From Codonopsis lanceolata (lineage: Eukaryota; Streptophyta; Magnoliopsida; Asterales; Campanulaceae): a stretch of 64,000 nt of DNA. Location of the stretch: positions 7,493,350-7,557,349 of the forward strand of contig CM028378.1 of assembly GCA_013146195.2 (NCBI GenBank), read 5' to 3'. The notes below the pieces were generated by a model. The model saw nothing but the letters and a program-made list of their open reading frames with translations. It was not told the DNA's origin and searched no databases. A program made the position numbers and the translations under genes. Shown in pieces: positions 24,961-37,800 of this stretch; position 1 is the stretch's first letter; each line of letters starts with the position of its first letter.

Positions 24961-25615
24961 TGCTATTCTATATGGTGCTTTAGAAATAGGCGTCGTCCCA
25001 GGTGCTAGATTGATTACAAACTCTACCTCCCGTTCAGGTGGAAGACTAGGAAAATCCTCTGGAAATACATCATCAAACTCCTTAACCACGGATAGGGACT
25101 CCAACTTAATCCCTTCCTTAACAATCTTCTCGCCTTCAAGGAAGAAATAATACAAGATGGAGCTACTGGTTTAGACCCCTTAGTTGAGAAACATGTCTCA
25201 GTCATATGTTTCCCTCCACGTCTACCACAAGTCTGATTAGCATTCTGATTTGCGCCCATGTCCTGATTCACCATTGATTTTGATTTTGACTTTGGTTCTA
25301 GTTACGCCACTGATTCTGTTTATGACCTTGATTCTGATTCTGCCACTAATTCTGCTGGTGACCATAATTATAGTTTTGATTTGGCTTATTAGTCCCCCTA
25401 TTATTGTTGTTCTCCGTGTTCCTTCTCTTATTCCCATAGTTATTTCCCCCTTGATGGTTGCCATGATTTCTGTCATAACCATCCTCGGGACCCCTCTTTC
25501 TTTCGTCCTTCTTCCTTTGATACTCGACCGACTCTAGTTCCATTACACGGGCTCTGTCCAGTACATCAGCATAGGTTTGTAATTGAAGGGGAGACAACCT
25601 ATAACTAATGCTTAT
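24940..25615 (-). pseudogene. Ty3/gypsy gag fused by deletion to RT N-terminus
   Basis: On the minus strand, a Gag C-terminal part (25597-25270) contains LQTYADVLDRARVMELE and an asparagine/glycine-rich tail. A decayed zinc-knuckle region (CGRRGGKH, about 25225) follows. Then comes an RT start with FDDVFPEDFPSLPPEREVEF and APYRIAPV (about 25090-24970). In a complete element the protease and much of pol 5' sequence separate these parts, so an internal deletion has joined them. The fragment lies inside the element whose LTR is at 25959-28070. It is non-functional. Confidence 0.75.
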
Positions 25616-25958
25616 CGAGAAAGATACTTCAATACGCTAAAGAATCAAACCTAGGCTTATCTATTTGCCCTCAAACGTAAGTATTACCTCAAATAGTTAC
25701 ACAAACGAAGGAAGAAATGGTGGCTTACGTACATATTTCTCTAGCCGTCTTTATCAATCTTGTCATCGTACTATATCTAACGTAAATCCCAATGAAGCAA
25801 TGTGATAGTAAAGCCCAATTAATATTAGTAGAACTTAAAGCTACCATCATTTCTCAATGAACAAAATCAAGATCTTAAGACTATCATATATTTCTAAATC
25901 TAACGGTTACTAAATCCTAAGACCATCCACATCTAAAGCCTAAGCTTTGATACCAACC

Positions 25959-27249
25959 TGTAATGCCCCCAAATTTGGTACCGACACCACGGTCCCACAA
26001 TTTGGCCACGTCACTAACAATCATAATTTAAATCATAAATGTTTCAAATCTCATAACAATTAAATCTTAAACATCATTGACTAAAGTCAAAAATAAACTC
26101 AAAGTAACTCAATACAAAATTAATCGGATACTTAACATGAATCTATAATTTATTCAATGTACTATCAAGTGATTCAATGAGAAATGACTAGATCTAAAAT
26201 TCTCGGAAACCGTCATCTTGATCTACCCGAGCCGAAATCCTCTAATAAATCTTACTCATTACTTGAGAAAGAAGAGTATGAAGAGGTGAGCAAAAAATGC
26301 TCAATAAGTTCATAGACAGCCCCTCCGGTTACTAAGGAGGAGTTGACCAGAAATAAATCAAAAATGAATATTTCAAGTATTCAAAATTTATTGTTCAAAT
26401 ATCAATAAGCGGAAGCAATTATCAAATTTCGATTTAAGTGAATAAGAATCCAAATGAAAATAAACGCACAAAGGTAACTTGAATAACCAATTGTCACCAA
26501 CCGTCTCATACCGATTGGAGACAACTGACTACTCACATAATCACATGATCACATAAGCAAATTCAATATTTACTCCGAAGAGTTTCAATAGTTCGATAAC
26601 ATTGATATATCTGGATAACCATACCACTAGCTAGGTGGCATTCGATAAATCAATTGTTTGATAATCACATCCACAATCAAGTGGTATTCGATAAAATTAA
26701 TAATTCGATAAACATGTAACCGGCTTAGTGATCATGGTAGAATTTCCAAAGAATGCAATATTACAACAAAAACTCCGCATCGCAAAAATCATATTTTTCA
26801 TATTAAAATAATATCTCACATGAAGCTCGATAATTATGTAAGAATTATCAAAGAATAAATATCATGATTTCGAAAGAAGTGTAAACGACGGAGTTCAAAT
26901 TCAAATGCCGATTTAGAATTGGCGTATGTTTCACAGAGACATTAATATCAATGAATTAAATGGAAACCTAACGAGTAGTACTTAAAAGATCGAAATATAA
27001 AAGAGGTATAATCTCTTACATCGAAATGATTAGCAACGATAATCCTTAACACGCATGATTGCCCTAAGCTCGTTTGCCTGAATCTGAAGTCAATAATACT
27101 CATAATTATAAATTACAGTCGATCAACGTTGCGTTAATAACTGTTAATTCTTAATAGTTTAAGTTAATCATAAATATATAAACCGTTGTAAGAAAATATA
27201 TATAATTTATTTTCCATAACTCATTCTATTGTTTTCATAGTAAAAAAAA

Positions 27250-27283
<34 letters not shown>

Positions 27284-27315
27284 GTAATAATAATAATAAT
27301 ATTACTGATTTATTA

Positions 27316-27379
<64 letters not shown>

Positions 27380-28070
27380 CATTATGAAAACACACACGAT
27401 TATTATGAAAACACACACTATTACATGCATAAAACATACACACACACTGTTTGTAAAGACATTTTATATATATAACTCACACACACTGTACACGCATAAA
27501 ACACACACACACTGTTTGTATAGGTATTTTATATATATAACTCACACACACCAAACACACACTAAAACACACAGACACTGTATACACACACATCAACCTA
27601 TAGTCTTATTATATATACCTATTCATACAGCATACATATCAATATACTATATAAATGTATGTGTAGTAATTCATCCATACACAAGCATGATAATGAAAAG
27701 AGGAATGGTTTAACATATACCTCCAAACTGTCAATGCCTCTCTCTCTCTCTATCTCTCCCGTTTCTTCCCTTCTTTTTTTTTGTACTCTTCTCTTTTCCT
27801 CCCCTCTCAACCATATTTATATAAAACTCTATTAGGTTTTCTAACCCTAAAGTTAAATGGACCAATTTTAATTAAGTAATATTAATATGGAATTACAATT
27901 AAATCTAGTCACAAGTGGGTCAAGCTCAACCCAATTTAATTAGTTACTAAATAGGTTCAAACCATTAAATTAACACAAAACAATTATAACATTAATTATA
28001 TAGGTCTAAAACGATTGTAATATTAACTAATCTCAATTAATATTTTAACTAAAATTATCGGGGTATTACA
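25959..28070 (-). repeat. Ty3/gypsy 5' LTR, 2.1 kb, with tRNA-iMet primer-binding site
   Basis: On the minus strand the LTR starts TGTAATACCCCG (28070) and ends GGGGGCATTACA (25959), giving matching inverted ends. Directly downstream is TTGGTATCAAAGCTT (about 25957-25943), a close match to the tRNA-iMet primer-binding site. The LTR contains the microsatellites at 27248-27580 and is otherwise AT-rich and non-coding. No second LTR is visible because the element is truncated near 24940. Confidence 0.75.
27248..27580. repeat. Microsatellite cluster (AAT)n, (AT)n, (AC)-rich
   Basis: An AAT/TAA run (27250-27303), an uninterrupted AT run (about 27319-27377) and an AC-rich stretch with repeated ACACACACTGTTTGTA blocks (27390-27580) lie side by side inside the gypsy LTR. 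Poly-Leu and poly-Ile/Tyr frames across it are chance products of the repeats. Confidence 0.9.
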
Positions 28071-29653
28071 CTTGGATGTCTGGTTACCCAAACAGAGAAT
28101 TTTCAGAGAAAGTTTTACACGAAGAAGTGTTGTCATAAAACCAATGAGCCACCCAATGATACATCAGAAGAAGAACCACCAGTTTCGATGTTAACTATTT
28201 TAGTCTACACTCTTCGTGTTTTTTTTATTAGCTGGTGTATTCAAGAGTGTTTAACATAGATTGGTTATATCTTCTCACTCAAGAGTTTTCGTAATGATTT
28301 TCACTCTCTAAACGGTTTGTTTTCATATTGTAAGCAATTGCACTCTTTTAATCTTGTGAAAGTTTTGCTCTGAGGCATCGTCTACAAATATTTTACTTGT
28401 AGACATAAATTACAGTTTGATGTCAATCTGTTTGATTCGTTTATTAGTTATTTTAATTATTCTTCTGCTAATTACACTTGATTACTTATAAGATGATGTA
28501 TCATTGGATACATCTTTCGTGACTGTTTCATCAAGGGTTGATTATATTCTAATATTCCTAGCTACTTAAAGTATGTCACATTATGATTGCAACAGATAAG
28601 AGCTTATTACTTACCCAATTATAGTTCTTTAACTCATCCTCTCTTTTTTTCTTAGCTTTTCTTTTTTTTATTTCTTCCTCTGTTTTCGGTTTTCCTTCTC
28701 TCTCGTACGGCAGCGGAGACGAGAATAAAATGAAGATGAGGATGGGGAAAAATCTTCCAATAAATAAGTATTTGTTTGTTGGAGCGTTTTGGTTAAAACG
28801 CTGATAAAAACGTAAGATTTTCTTTTTAAAAATATTTCAATACAACGTTTTAAAAATATAGAACGTTTTAAAAAATGAACCACCCGCAATTTTTTCAATA
28901 ACAGGCCTAATCAATGTCTCATCGCAAAGCCTTCTTCATCCTTCCTAAAGAATAAACCCAATGCTTGACCCACAAAGCTATCTTTGCCAAGATCAAGTAG
29001 CAATGTATATGCCCAATATGTGGGATATAACAAATTAATTATGTGGTGACATTTTTAAATAAATCTTAAACTACACAATATCTAAATTATCTTTTGTGAG
29101 TTGTGTGAATTAATATGAAGGTAGTGCGTTCCAATAAGATCACGTGATTCACTAAAATTAATATTATATATTTATATTTTTCTCTACTATTTTTCTCTCA
29201 TGTGATATGATAAAAAATAACAAAGACATCATATTTTTGAAATTTTTTAATCCAACCCCTCTTAATAATTCCAATTAAATACATATTTATACATTATAGA
29301 AATCATTATTTACATATAAAATAATTTTTAATCTGAATGGTTGATTGAAAATATAATTTCAACTAATTTTAATGATGAACATGCCTCATGTATGCATTAA
29401 ACAAACACTCGTATTCAACTACTAGTGGCTTTCTATAATCATACTCCCACTGGATCAGTCCTTATATCATTGTCTTCCTTTTTTTTTATGCATTCCAAAA
29501 AAGTATTCCATCCGTTTTTAAATAATCACTATTTTTACTTGGTGCATTATTTACGAAAAAATCATTGATTTGATTACAAATATTAGTTTAATATGTGGTT
29601 TCATTTAATGTCATTGAATACATAGCCACAATTAAAGTATACATAAAAATTTG
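28071..29653. other. AT-rich intergenic stretch, no gene seen
   Basis: I find no open frame with recognisable content and no splice-linked exons. The first 130 bases after the LTR could be a fragment of the insertion target, but I cannot identify it. Confidence 0.6.
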
Positions 29654-30136
29654 GGAAAAATACCAAAAAGTTCCACCAAAAAATTCTTATATCCAAAAAG
29701 TCTAAAAAATAATTCTTGTATCTAAAAAGTCCTAAAATAATAATTTTCATACCAAAAACTCTAAGACTTAACGTGTCTACAAACACCGTTATGTGAAAAA
29801 CTTTTATTTGGAAGAATTTTTCTTCTTTCATTTATGACAATGATGAATAAGAATTGTATTGTATTTTTTTTATTATTATTACCATTACTATTAGTATAGA
29901 AATAATACAATTATTATAATAGTAATATTATTATCTGCATTAACATTATTAGTATTAAATACCAAAATTCTATTTAATAAATTCATTTCTCAATGATCCC
30001 AAAACAACAATTCATTCCATATAATCTAAAAGTAATTTTTTCATACTAAAAAAGTAAAAATTCAAAAAGTTAACCTTTACACTTCTTATAAAATTATGGT
30101 AGTAATATTAGTAGTAGTAGTACTGATAATAATAAT

Positions 30137-30173
<37 letters not shown>

Positions 30174-30256
30174 TAATAATAATATTAATAATAATAATCA
30201 TATTAATAGAAAAAAAATATGTTAGTGTTATTATTAAGTTATTTGTTGTAGTTATT

Positions 30257-30305
<49 letters not shown>

Positions 30306-30521
30306 TATTATTATTATCTAAAATATTGAACTAAAATCATTGAAGTTAAAAATAAGTTTTTTTAAAAAATAAAATCTCATACTCTAATGACGTTAGTAGA
30401 ATTGTTAAGTTTTGGACTTTTTGATATTAAGAATTTAATTTTGAGACTTTTTAGATAGAAGAATTAATTTTGAGAATTTTTGGATAAGAGAATTTTTTAG
30501 TGGGATTTTTAGTATTTTTCC
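29654..30521. mobile_element. Non-autonomous long-TIR element (MULE-like), 868 bp
   Basis: Both ends carry matching inverted repeats of roughly 120-140 bp. The left end starts GGAAAAATACCAAAAAGTTCC; the reverse complement of the right end starts GGAAAAATACTAAAAATCCC. The arms continue through repeated (T)CCAAAAAGTC boxes. Flanks (taaaaattt left, taaaaagta right) are similar in 7 of 9 positions, as an old 9-bp duplication could be. The middle is AT-rich, with (AT)n near 30140-30168 and (TTA)n near 30260-30318. No coding content. Confidence 0.7.
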
Positions 30522-30875
30522 TAAAAAGTAAGGAAAAAGTGGTAAAAATGTTTTTATAAAAATAAAATTTTGAAAGAGAATAATTATTTTAGAACGGATA
30601 AAAGAGGACAATTATTTTGAAACGAGGAGAATATTTGTTTGTTAATTTTTTTTAGGACAACACTTTATCATTTTATCATTATTTTTTCTTCCTACATTAA
30701 TTGTGGGCTATATACATATAGGCTTTAAAAAAGATCGATCAAGAAAGCCTATTATAGGTAAAATTATAATAATATTAATAATTAAGTCAATTGTTTTTTG
30801 CTTAATCTACGTAATGATCCAAATAAAACAAGGGAAAATGATCCAATTAATCATCGTATTATTCGTAGGTAACTT

Positions 30876-31233
30876 ATTTGACCAACCATATTATAATATC
30901 TTAAATGTGATCAATGTACTTTGTAATTGTGTGCGATGTGGTCCTTTTCGTTAATACTCCATCCATTTTGTAATGAATCTGTTGAGTTGGATTAATAAAG
31001 TGACTGTAAGAAGGGTATTTTGTCTTTCAATTGCGCCCCCTTCTTCCCCAAACATTTTTCTTTCAATTCCACCTTTTGGAAAGACAAAAACACCTTTCGT
31101 ATGATCCCTTCATTAATCCATGTCAACAGGTTCATTAAAAAATTGATGTGAAGTTGATGGCAAAGATCACATCGCACCCAATTATCGAATACATTTGTCA
31201 CATTTAGAATATTGTAATATGGTTGGTCAAATC
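30876..31233. repeat. 358-bp imperfect fold-back hairpin
   Basis: The left arm starts ATTTGACCAACCATATTATA and the reverse complement of the right arm starts ATTTGACCAACCATATTACA. Pairing continues inward through GTGCGATGTGRTC, CTGTTGANNTGGATTAAT and TTTGTCTTTC, nearly to the centre near 31050. The whole element is therefore close to a single stem. This fits a fold-back MITE. A transcript would form a long hairpin. Confidence 0.7.
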
Positions 31234-31478
31234 AATTAATTATGAATAGGATACCAAAATACTTGAATGTAACACTATTTAAAAATAAAATTACTTCACT
31301 ACACATCTCTACATTTAAACTATACTACCACCTCCCTCGCCCCCCCCCCCTCCTTCACGTTATTTTGATTGTGTACCATTGTTAAGGCATCATATCGAAT
31401 GTCAATCGGATTTGTTTTTATTCGATTTATTTTTTTTTTCAATTACAAACAAAAAATCGTTGATTTTTTTATTTCGGA

Positions 31479-31510
31479 CAAAACATCCGCTACACACTTG
31501 CGGATGTTTT
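31479..31510. repeat. Short palindrome
   Basis: AAAACATCCGC and GCGGATGTTTT flank a 10-base spacer, and a third copy of the box (AAAACATCCG) follows at about 31515. Possibly a remnant MITE tip. Confidence 0.45.
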
Positions 31511-31758
31511 ATAAAACATCCGTAAATGTGTTTAATAAGTGAGTATCTATTAAATATTAAAAAGATATTTAGATCATTTTATATATTAAATAATGTTACG
31601 TTTAAGAATTTTTGTGTTACGTTTAGGGTAACTCATGGGAATATGGTTATTTGGATAATTTATAATAAAACAATAATTTAGTGACGATGGTGTACTTAAT
31701 AACTAAATGGCATTTCTGTAATTCAAAGTAAAGTTTCCATTTCCAGCTTGGCACCTTC

Positions 31759-31803
31759 TATATAAACCAGTATCAAAATCATCTCCATGCAGAAACAGCT
31801 CTC

Positions 31804-31840
<37 letters not shown>

Positions 31841-31850
31841 GTCTCTCTCA
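31759..31850 (+). promoter_or_regulatory. Core promoter and CT-rich leader of the seven-module gene
   Basis: TATATAAA at 31759-31766 is a good TATA box 110 bases upstream of the ATG. It places a likely transcription start near 31790. An uninterrupted (CT)n tract at about 31801-31838 falls in the predicted 5' leader. Pyrimidine-patch or GAGA-type repeats are frequent around plant transcription starts. No second TATA/ATG pair was found in front of internal modules. Confidence 0.6.
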
Positions 31851-31875
31851 GTTTCAGCCTCTCTCGACCAAAAAA

Positions 31876-34800
31876 ATGGCCGGATACCCACCCAACAAGA
31901 CGGGTTCCCCCTACGCAGCCGTCGTACCCGGCGGTTACCCACCGCCGCAACAGACCCAATTTCCCTTCCCACAGCAGCCAAGCGAAACCCCGACTTACCC
32001 ACCACCGCAGCAAACCCATTTCCCCTTCCCACAACACTCCTCCAGCGAGACCCCCCCACCACAACCGCAACACACCAACTTTCCTTTTCCACTACCCTTC
32101 TCATGCCCATCGCCATCACCCCCAAGCTGTGACACCCCGCCTTACCCACCGCCGATTAAAACACATATTCCCACCCCACCACAACGAGAGAACAGCATCC
32201 CCAACTCTTCTGTCTACCCTCCACCTTCTCCTAGCCCATTCACGGCCGTTGTCCCGTCGCCTGCAGTGTTCCCACCAGGCACCGATCCTAATGCGGTAGC
32301 GTGCTTCCAAGTGGCCGACCAGAACGGGGAAGGGCTTATTGACGACGCGGAACTACAAAAGGGATTGTCTTTGTACCACCATACCTTCAACATCCGTACA
32401 GTTCGCTTGCTCATATTCATCTACACCGACTTTTCCACTGCCATGAAGATTGGTGATGTTTTTTCTCTCCTCAAATTTCCATGTGTTTATGAGAATACAT
32501 TTATTTTTTTGAAAATGCATGTTTAATGAACTATGGTATAGACATGTACAAAAAATAAAAAATAAAGGTGGCCAAACCTTAGTGGATAATAGGGCTAATA
32601 TGAAAGAAAATGAAAAAAGTTATGAACAACAAACTGCACCGTATAAAAAAAGGAAAATGATTTTTTTGTCCATCGTACAATTGATACACGATTTGACAAA
32701 CGTGCTTTAAATATTTAAAATGTGACCAATATTCTCATAATTTGAAAAAAATATGGTCCATCTCGTTAAGATTTCATCTAATTTCATCAACATAGCATGT
32801 CGTGAACTATATGAAAATTGTGCTTCGTTTTATAAATTGAATGGGGACTTAATGGGGTCATAACCAACCTAAGGGGGACCTTAGTAAAGCAAGGGCTTTC
32901 GGTCTCCAATAATTTTTTTTTTTTTGTTATATTAAAGGACTCTCATTTTTAAAAAAATGTATTATTCGTAGGAAGAAAGCAATTTGATGAAATTATTCAC
33001 AATAAAATTGTAAAATATGCTAACAATTATTTAAAATTGAATACTTAATAAATAAAGCAATCACTTCATTTAAATTAAATTTGAACAGTTTGAAATGTAT
33101 TATGATATTTTTGGTTTTCTATTTAGCATTAAGAAATTAAGGTAGTTAGGTAATAAAAATCTAAAAGAAATTGTCTTAACAACATTCATTATAACATAAT
33201 AGTAACTCTGATGTTGATGGATTATATTCATTTACAAAATTAAAAATTTAAGCAAAATTATACAAGTAAAAAATGATACACTAATTGATATACGTAATTA
33301 AATTATATGGATTGATTTTTTTTTCCAAATACGTATATCCCTTACAGAATAATATTAACGATTTCTGTAATTTTTTTCTTCAATAAAAAAGAAGTTTTTT
33401 TTCGACAATGTCCTCAATAAAGATTTAGTAGACTAGTTTTATTATTGATCAAAAAAGAATCATTAAATAGAGTCGATTATAATAATTAAAAAAATCCATA
33501 TCAAAAAGTACAAAAAATAAACTTTAAATATTAAATGTAATAATTTTCTTAAGAAAAATTGTTACTTGCTTTAAAATGGCCACACTTTAAAGCTTGCTTT
33601 AGACATCATAATTGTTGGGCCGACTTGGACCAATGTGGTCGACCAGTCAACCACTGTGGTCGACTAGCTGACCAATGCTTCATCTTCGTCTTCTTCATCT
33701 CCGGCAACAATGGTGTTCATCCTCGTCTTCAAACCTCCATCTTCGTCTTCTCTGATCACCTCTATCCAAATCCAGTAGCCTCCCTCCAAATTCGGTGTCT
33801 CCCATATCCGATCACCTCATCATCCACGCCCTAGCCTCCATCTCCGGCCAAGATCCCCATCTCATCCCTCTGATCCCTCCCCATGTCATCATCCTCCCCT
33901 ACACCATGAATGCAGTGTTGTCGGCGCCATTAACGCAAATGGTAAAGAAATGGTATTATAAACATTTCAACATGAAAGTGGTCATGAAAGGTTTTTTTTT
34001 TTTAAGTAAGGTTACAAATGACCAAGTCATCTTTGACTTGGCCATTTGTGTAAATACCCAAAATATCTGTAAAACGTCTTACCCAAATATTTTTCTTATT
34101 CTTTTTATCCAACGTTCCATAAATTATCTGCTTCATGTGGCAACGCTGAAAGGAAAATACAGTAACAAATAAACCGGGAGGTTCTGGTTGGATGGAAACA
34201 ATTGCGTTGTGGGTTTGCTATTATTGGTAATATTCTAAACTTTGGTTTAAATTCATGTCAAAAATTAGGTCCAACGGAGTTCGTTACACTGTACAATTCT
34301 CTCAAGAGCTGGAAGGTAAGCTTATAAACGTCTTTTGGGGGATGCGGGGGTTAGTTGTTGGATGGATGTTGCTGATGACTTTGTTATTTTTCAATATTGA
34401 AGGGTATCTTCGAGAAATTCGATAGTAATCATAGTGGCAAGATTCATGTCACAGAACTAGCAGGTGCACTCGGAAGCCTGGGATTTGCAGTCCCGGCTCC
34501 GGTTTTGGAATATTTGATTGCGAAGTTTGGTTGTGGTAGCGAAAATGACAAGGGCATTGAATACGACAACTTCATCGAGTATGTGTTATAGCTCCATTTC
34601 ATTTTCTTCATTTTTTTCCATGTGTTATATCTATATTCTGGTACAAGTTTCTAATGTTGATCCGTTTTCTTTTTCTCTATTTCAGGTGTTGCTTGATAGT
34701 CAAGGTACGAGCTATTTACGTTCCACTATTTTTTCTTGCCATTTTTATAGATACTTTTATATGTAATCTTCGAATCCTGGTACACTTGCAATTCGATTAT

Positions 34801-37800
34801 CTAATTTATCTTGCAGGGACTAAGCAACAAGTTCAAGGAGAAGGACACCACACTCAGTGGCTCCGTAACACTCACGATTGAGTCCTACTTATTAACCATC
34901 TTACCTTTCATAACCTCGGAAAAACCTCCTTCCCCACCATCAATAACCCCGCCACAACCAAATTACCCACCCCCACCTCAAAAACAATCTTCATATCCAC
35001 CCAGCTACCCACCACAACCATCACACAGCCCATTTGAGAAAGTTGTCCCGTCGCCAGTCAAATTCCCACCAGGAACAGATTCTAATGCGGTGGCATGTTT
35101 CCAATCGGCCGACGTGAACGGAGAAGGACTTATTGATGAAGTGGAACTACAGAAAGGATTGTCTTTGTACCATCATACCTTCAACATCCGCACAGTTCGC
35201 CTACTCATATTCGTCTACACCAACTTTTCAACAGTGACAAAGATTGGTAATGTTTTCCCTCTCAAATTTTCATGTTTAGGATATTTGATTGAATCCGCCT
35301 TGTTCCCAAGTTTTGGATCCACAAAATGCAATACAATTGTGTTTTTCTAATAGAAAAAAGTGGTACTATGATTTCCGATTTCTTTTAGTCAAATCGCGTG
35401 TTTTTTATATTAAAATATAATGATGTTAGAAAATATATTGGCTTAATTCTTTATTTGGTCACCATATTTTTACGAAAATCTCAATAAGATTACCCTACTA
35501 CTATTTTTCACAGATTATTCTACTTTACAAAAAGTATCAATATGATTTATAAAATGGAGACCGTTAACAAAATGGTATGAAAATACTGAAATTCTCCCTC
35601 TAAAAGACATTAAAAAACTAAAATATCCGCCACCACCAACCTTGTCTCTATCCCAGTTCAACCCTCTCGCTCTGATTTTTTAGATAATCCCCTCCTGAAT
35701 TGAACATTGCAGTGTCTTTATTCTTTCTTCCACAGCTATTCTGGAATCCGAAATTGAACCTCTACTTCTTTCTTTCTCTCTAAAACCTTTATATCTCTAG
35801 AATTTGCAAACAATCAGAGATGCCGTTTGTTGACGTTGCAGAGGTCGACGCTGCTGCCAATTTTCAACAATTTTCTGGCAATAATGATGGCTCAACAATT
35901 TTCTGGCAACCCTCTGTCATCGTACGAGGAAAGAAAGAAGAAGCATAACCAGAATTAACAACAGATCTATATATGCATGCATGTATATCCATTAAAAGGG
36001 TTTTCGATTTTGCGGCAAATCGGTGAAATATCGTACGAGGAAAGAAAAAAGAAGTAAAGTAGAAGCATATCTAGAATTAACAACAACAGATCTATATATA
36101 CATGCATCCATTAAAAAGGGTTTTCGATTTTGGGGTAAATCCATGAAATCATTGGTTGTCATCTACTTTCTCTCTCTTTTTCTTGAATATTGGAGTACTT
36201 TTTATTCTTGACAACACCAAGGACTAGTCAAATAGCCCTAATTTGGAATCTTCTGATGGGCCTCTTAAAAAATTGAAATAGTTTGGTTTGGAGATGGAGA
36301 GGAGTTTGAATGAAGAGGGTGAGGAACTTGTATGTTTGATATTTGGAAGAAAAAGAGAAGTTGTGGTTGAAAGAATCTGTAATGTAATGTGGATTTTGAT
36401 GATGGAGTTAAAAAAAGTTAAGGTTTCTATGAGTTTTTTTAAAGAATTTGATGAGTTTAAGGAATTTGTTGTTGTAATCCCAGAATAATGAAGAGAATAA
36501 GGATTAATCCGTAACAGAGTTTTCAGAGTTAAGGGTGGGAGAACGTGATTAACACTTGTAAATGGTAATGGTATTTTCGGATTATCACAAAAATTTAGAC
36601 CGTTCATCCCTAAAACAGACCGAATGATTAACGTGATACTCTTTGTAAAGTAAAATTACCAAGTTGTGAAAAATGATAGTAGGGTGACCTTATTGATATT
36701 TCCTCCAAAGTATGGTGATCAAATAAATAATTAAGCCAAATATATTCGGTCAAACAGTTAATGAACTGAATGGAATATATGTGTTTCGCCATTGTTGGCA
36801 ATATTCTAAGCTTTGGTTTAAATTCATGTCAAAAATTAGGTCCAACGGAGTTCGTTACACTGTACAATTCTCTCAAGAGCTGGAAGGTAAGTTAATTTAT
36901 CTCATAATCATTAACTCCATATTTTCTCTTCATCTTCTTTTGTTTTGTTTTTTGGGAGTGTGGGAACGCAGGCCGGGCCGGGGCTAATTGTTGGATGGAA
37001 TGTTGCTGATGAATTTGCTATTTTTCGTTATTAAAGGCAATCTTCGAGAAATTCGACAGTGATCATAGTGGCAAGATTCATGTCACGGAACTAGCAGGTG
37101 CACTTGGAAACCTTGGATTTGCAGTCCCAGAGCCGGTTTTGCAATTTTTGATCGTGAAGTTTGGTTGCGGTGGCGAAAATGACAAGGGCATTGAATACGA
37201 CAATTTCATCGAGTATGTTTGCTTACTTTCACATAGGTCTAGCAATTTGGTGGGTTTGATCGGGTTATAAAGGGTAACGGGTCAAAATCATTTGAACCAA
37301 AGCCCGAGTATCAATTGAGTCGGGCTATAATATGTAACGAGTTGAAGCGGATCGACCCGTCTTAACCTAAATTTTTCCTAATTCATACATATATATAAAA
37401 TAAAAACTAGCGGGTCCAAATAGTAACAGTTCAACCCGCTTTAACACTATTCGATCTGTTAATATTTTTGGGTCAATATGATTTACCCGTTTCAACCCAA
37501 AAATATTTACCAGTTGGATCGAATGAGTTAATGAGTTTCGGGTTTTAATTATAGCTCCATTTCATTTTCTTCATATTTTTTTCATGTGTTCTATCTATAT
37601 ATATATAGATATGCTGGTGCCAGTTTCTAATGTTAATCCGTTTTCTGTTTCAGGTGTTGCTTGGTAGTCAAGGTACGAGCTCTGTACATTCATTCCACTA
37701 TTTGTTCTTGCCATTTTTATAGATACTTTTATATGTAATCTTCGAATCATGGTACACTTGAAATTCGATTATCTTGCAGGGACTAAGTGACAAGTTCAGG

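Noticed and set aside
25250..25537. Hydrophobic plus-strand frame resembling a membrane protein
   Set aside because: It is antisense to the asparagine/glycine-rich gypsy Gag, whose codons read as Ile/Leu/Val on the other strand.
27207..27443. Minus-strand frame with poly-Ile/Tyr and poly-Leu
   Set aside because: It is a direct translation of the (AT)n and (AAT)n microsatellites.
31703..32310. Minus-strand arginine/glycine/tryptophan-rich frames opposite exon 1
   Set aside because: They are shadows of the proline/glutamine-rich coding exon and the (CT)n leader.
33559..34172. Two overlapping plus-strand frames in intron 1
   Set aside because: No recognisable domain, no splice links or promoter, and they sit wholly inside a clear GT-AG intron.
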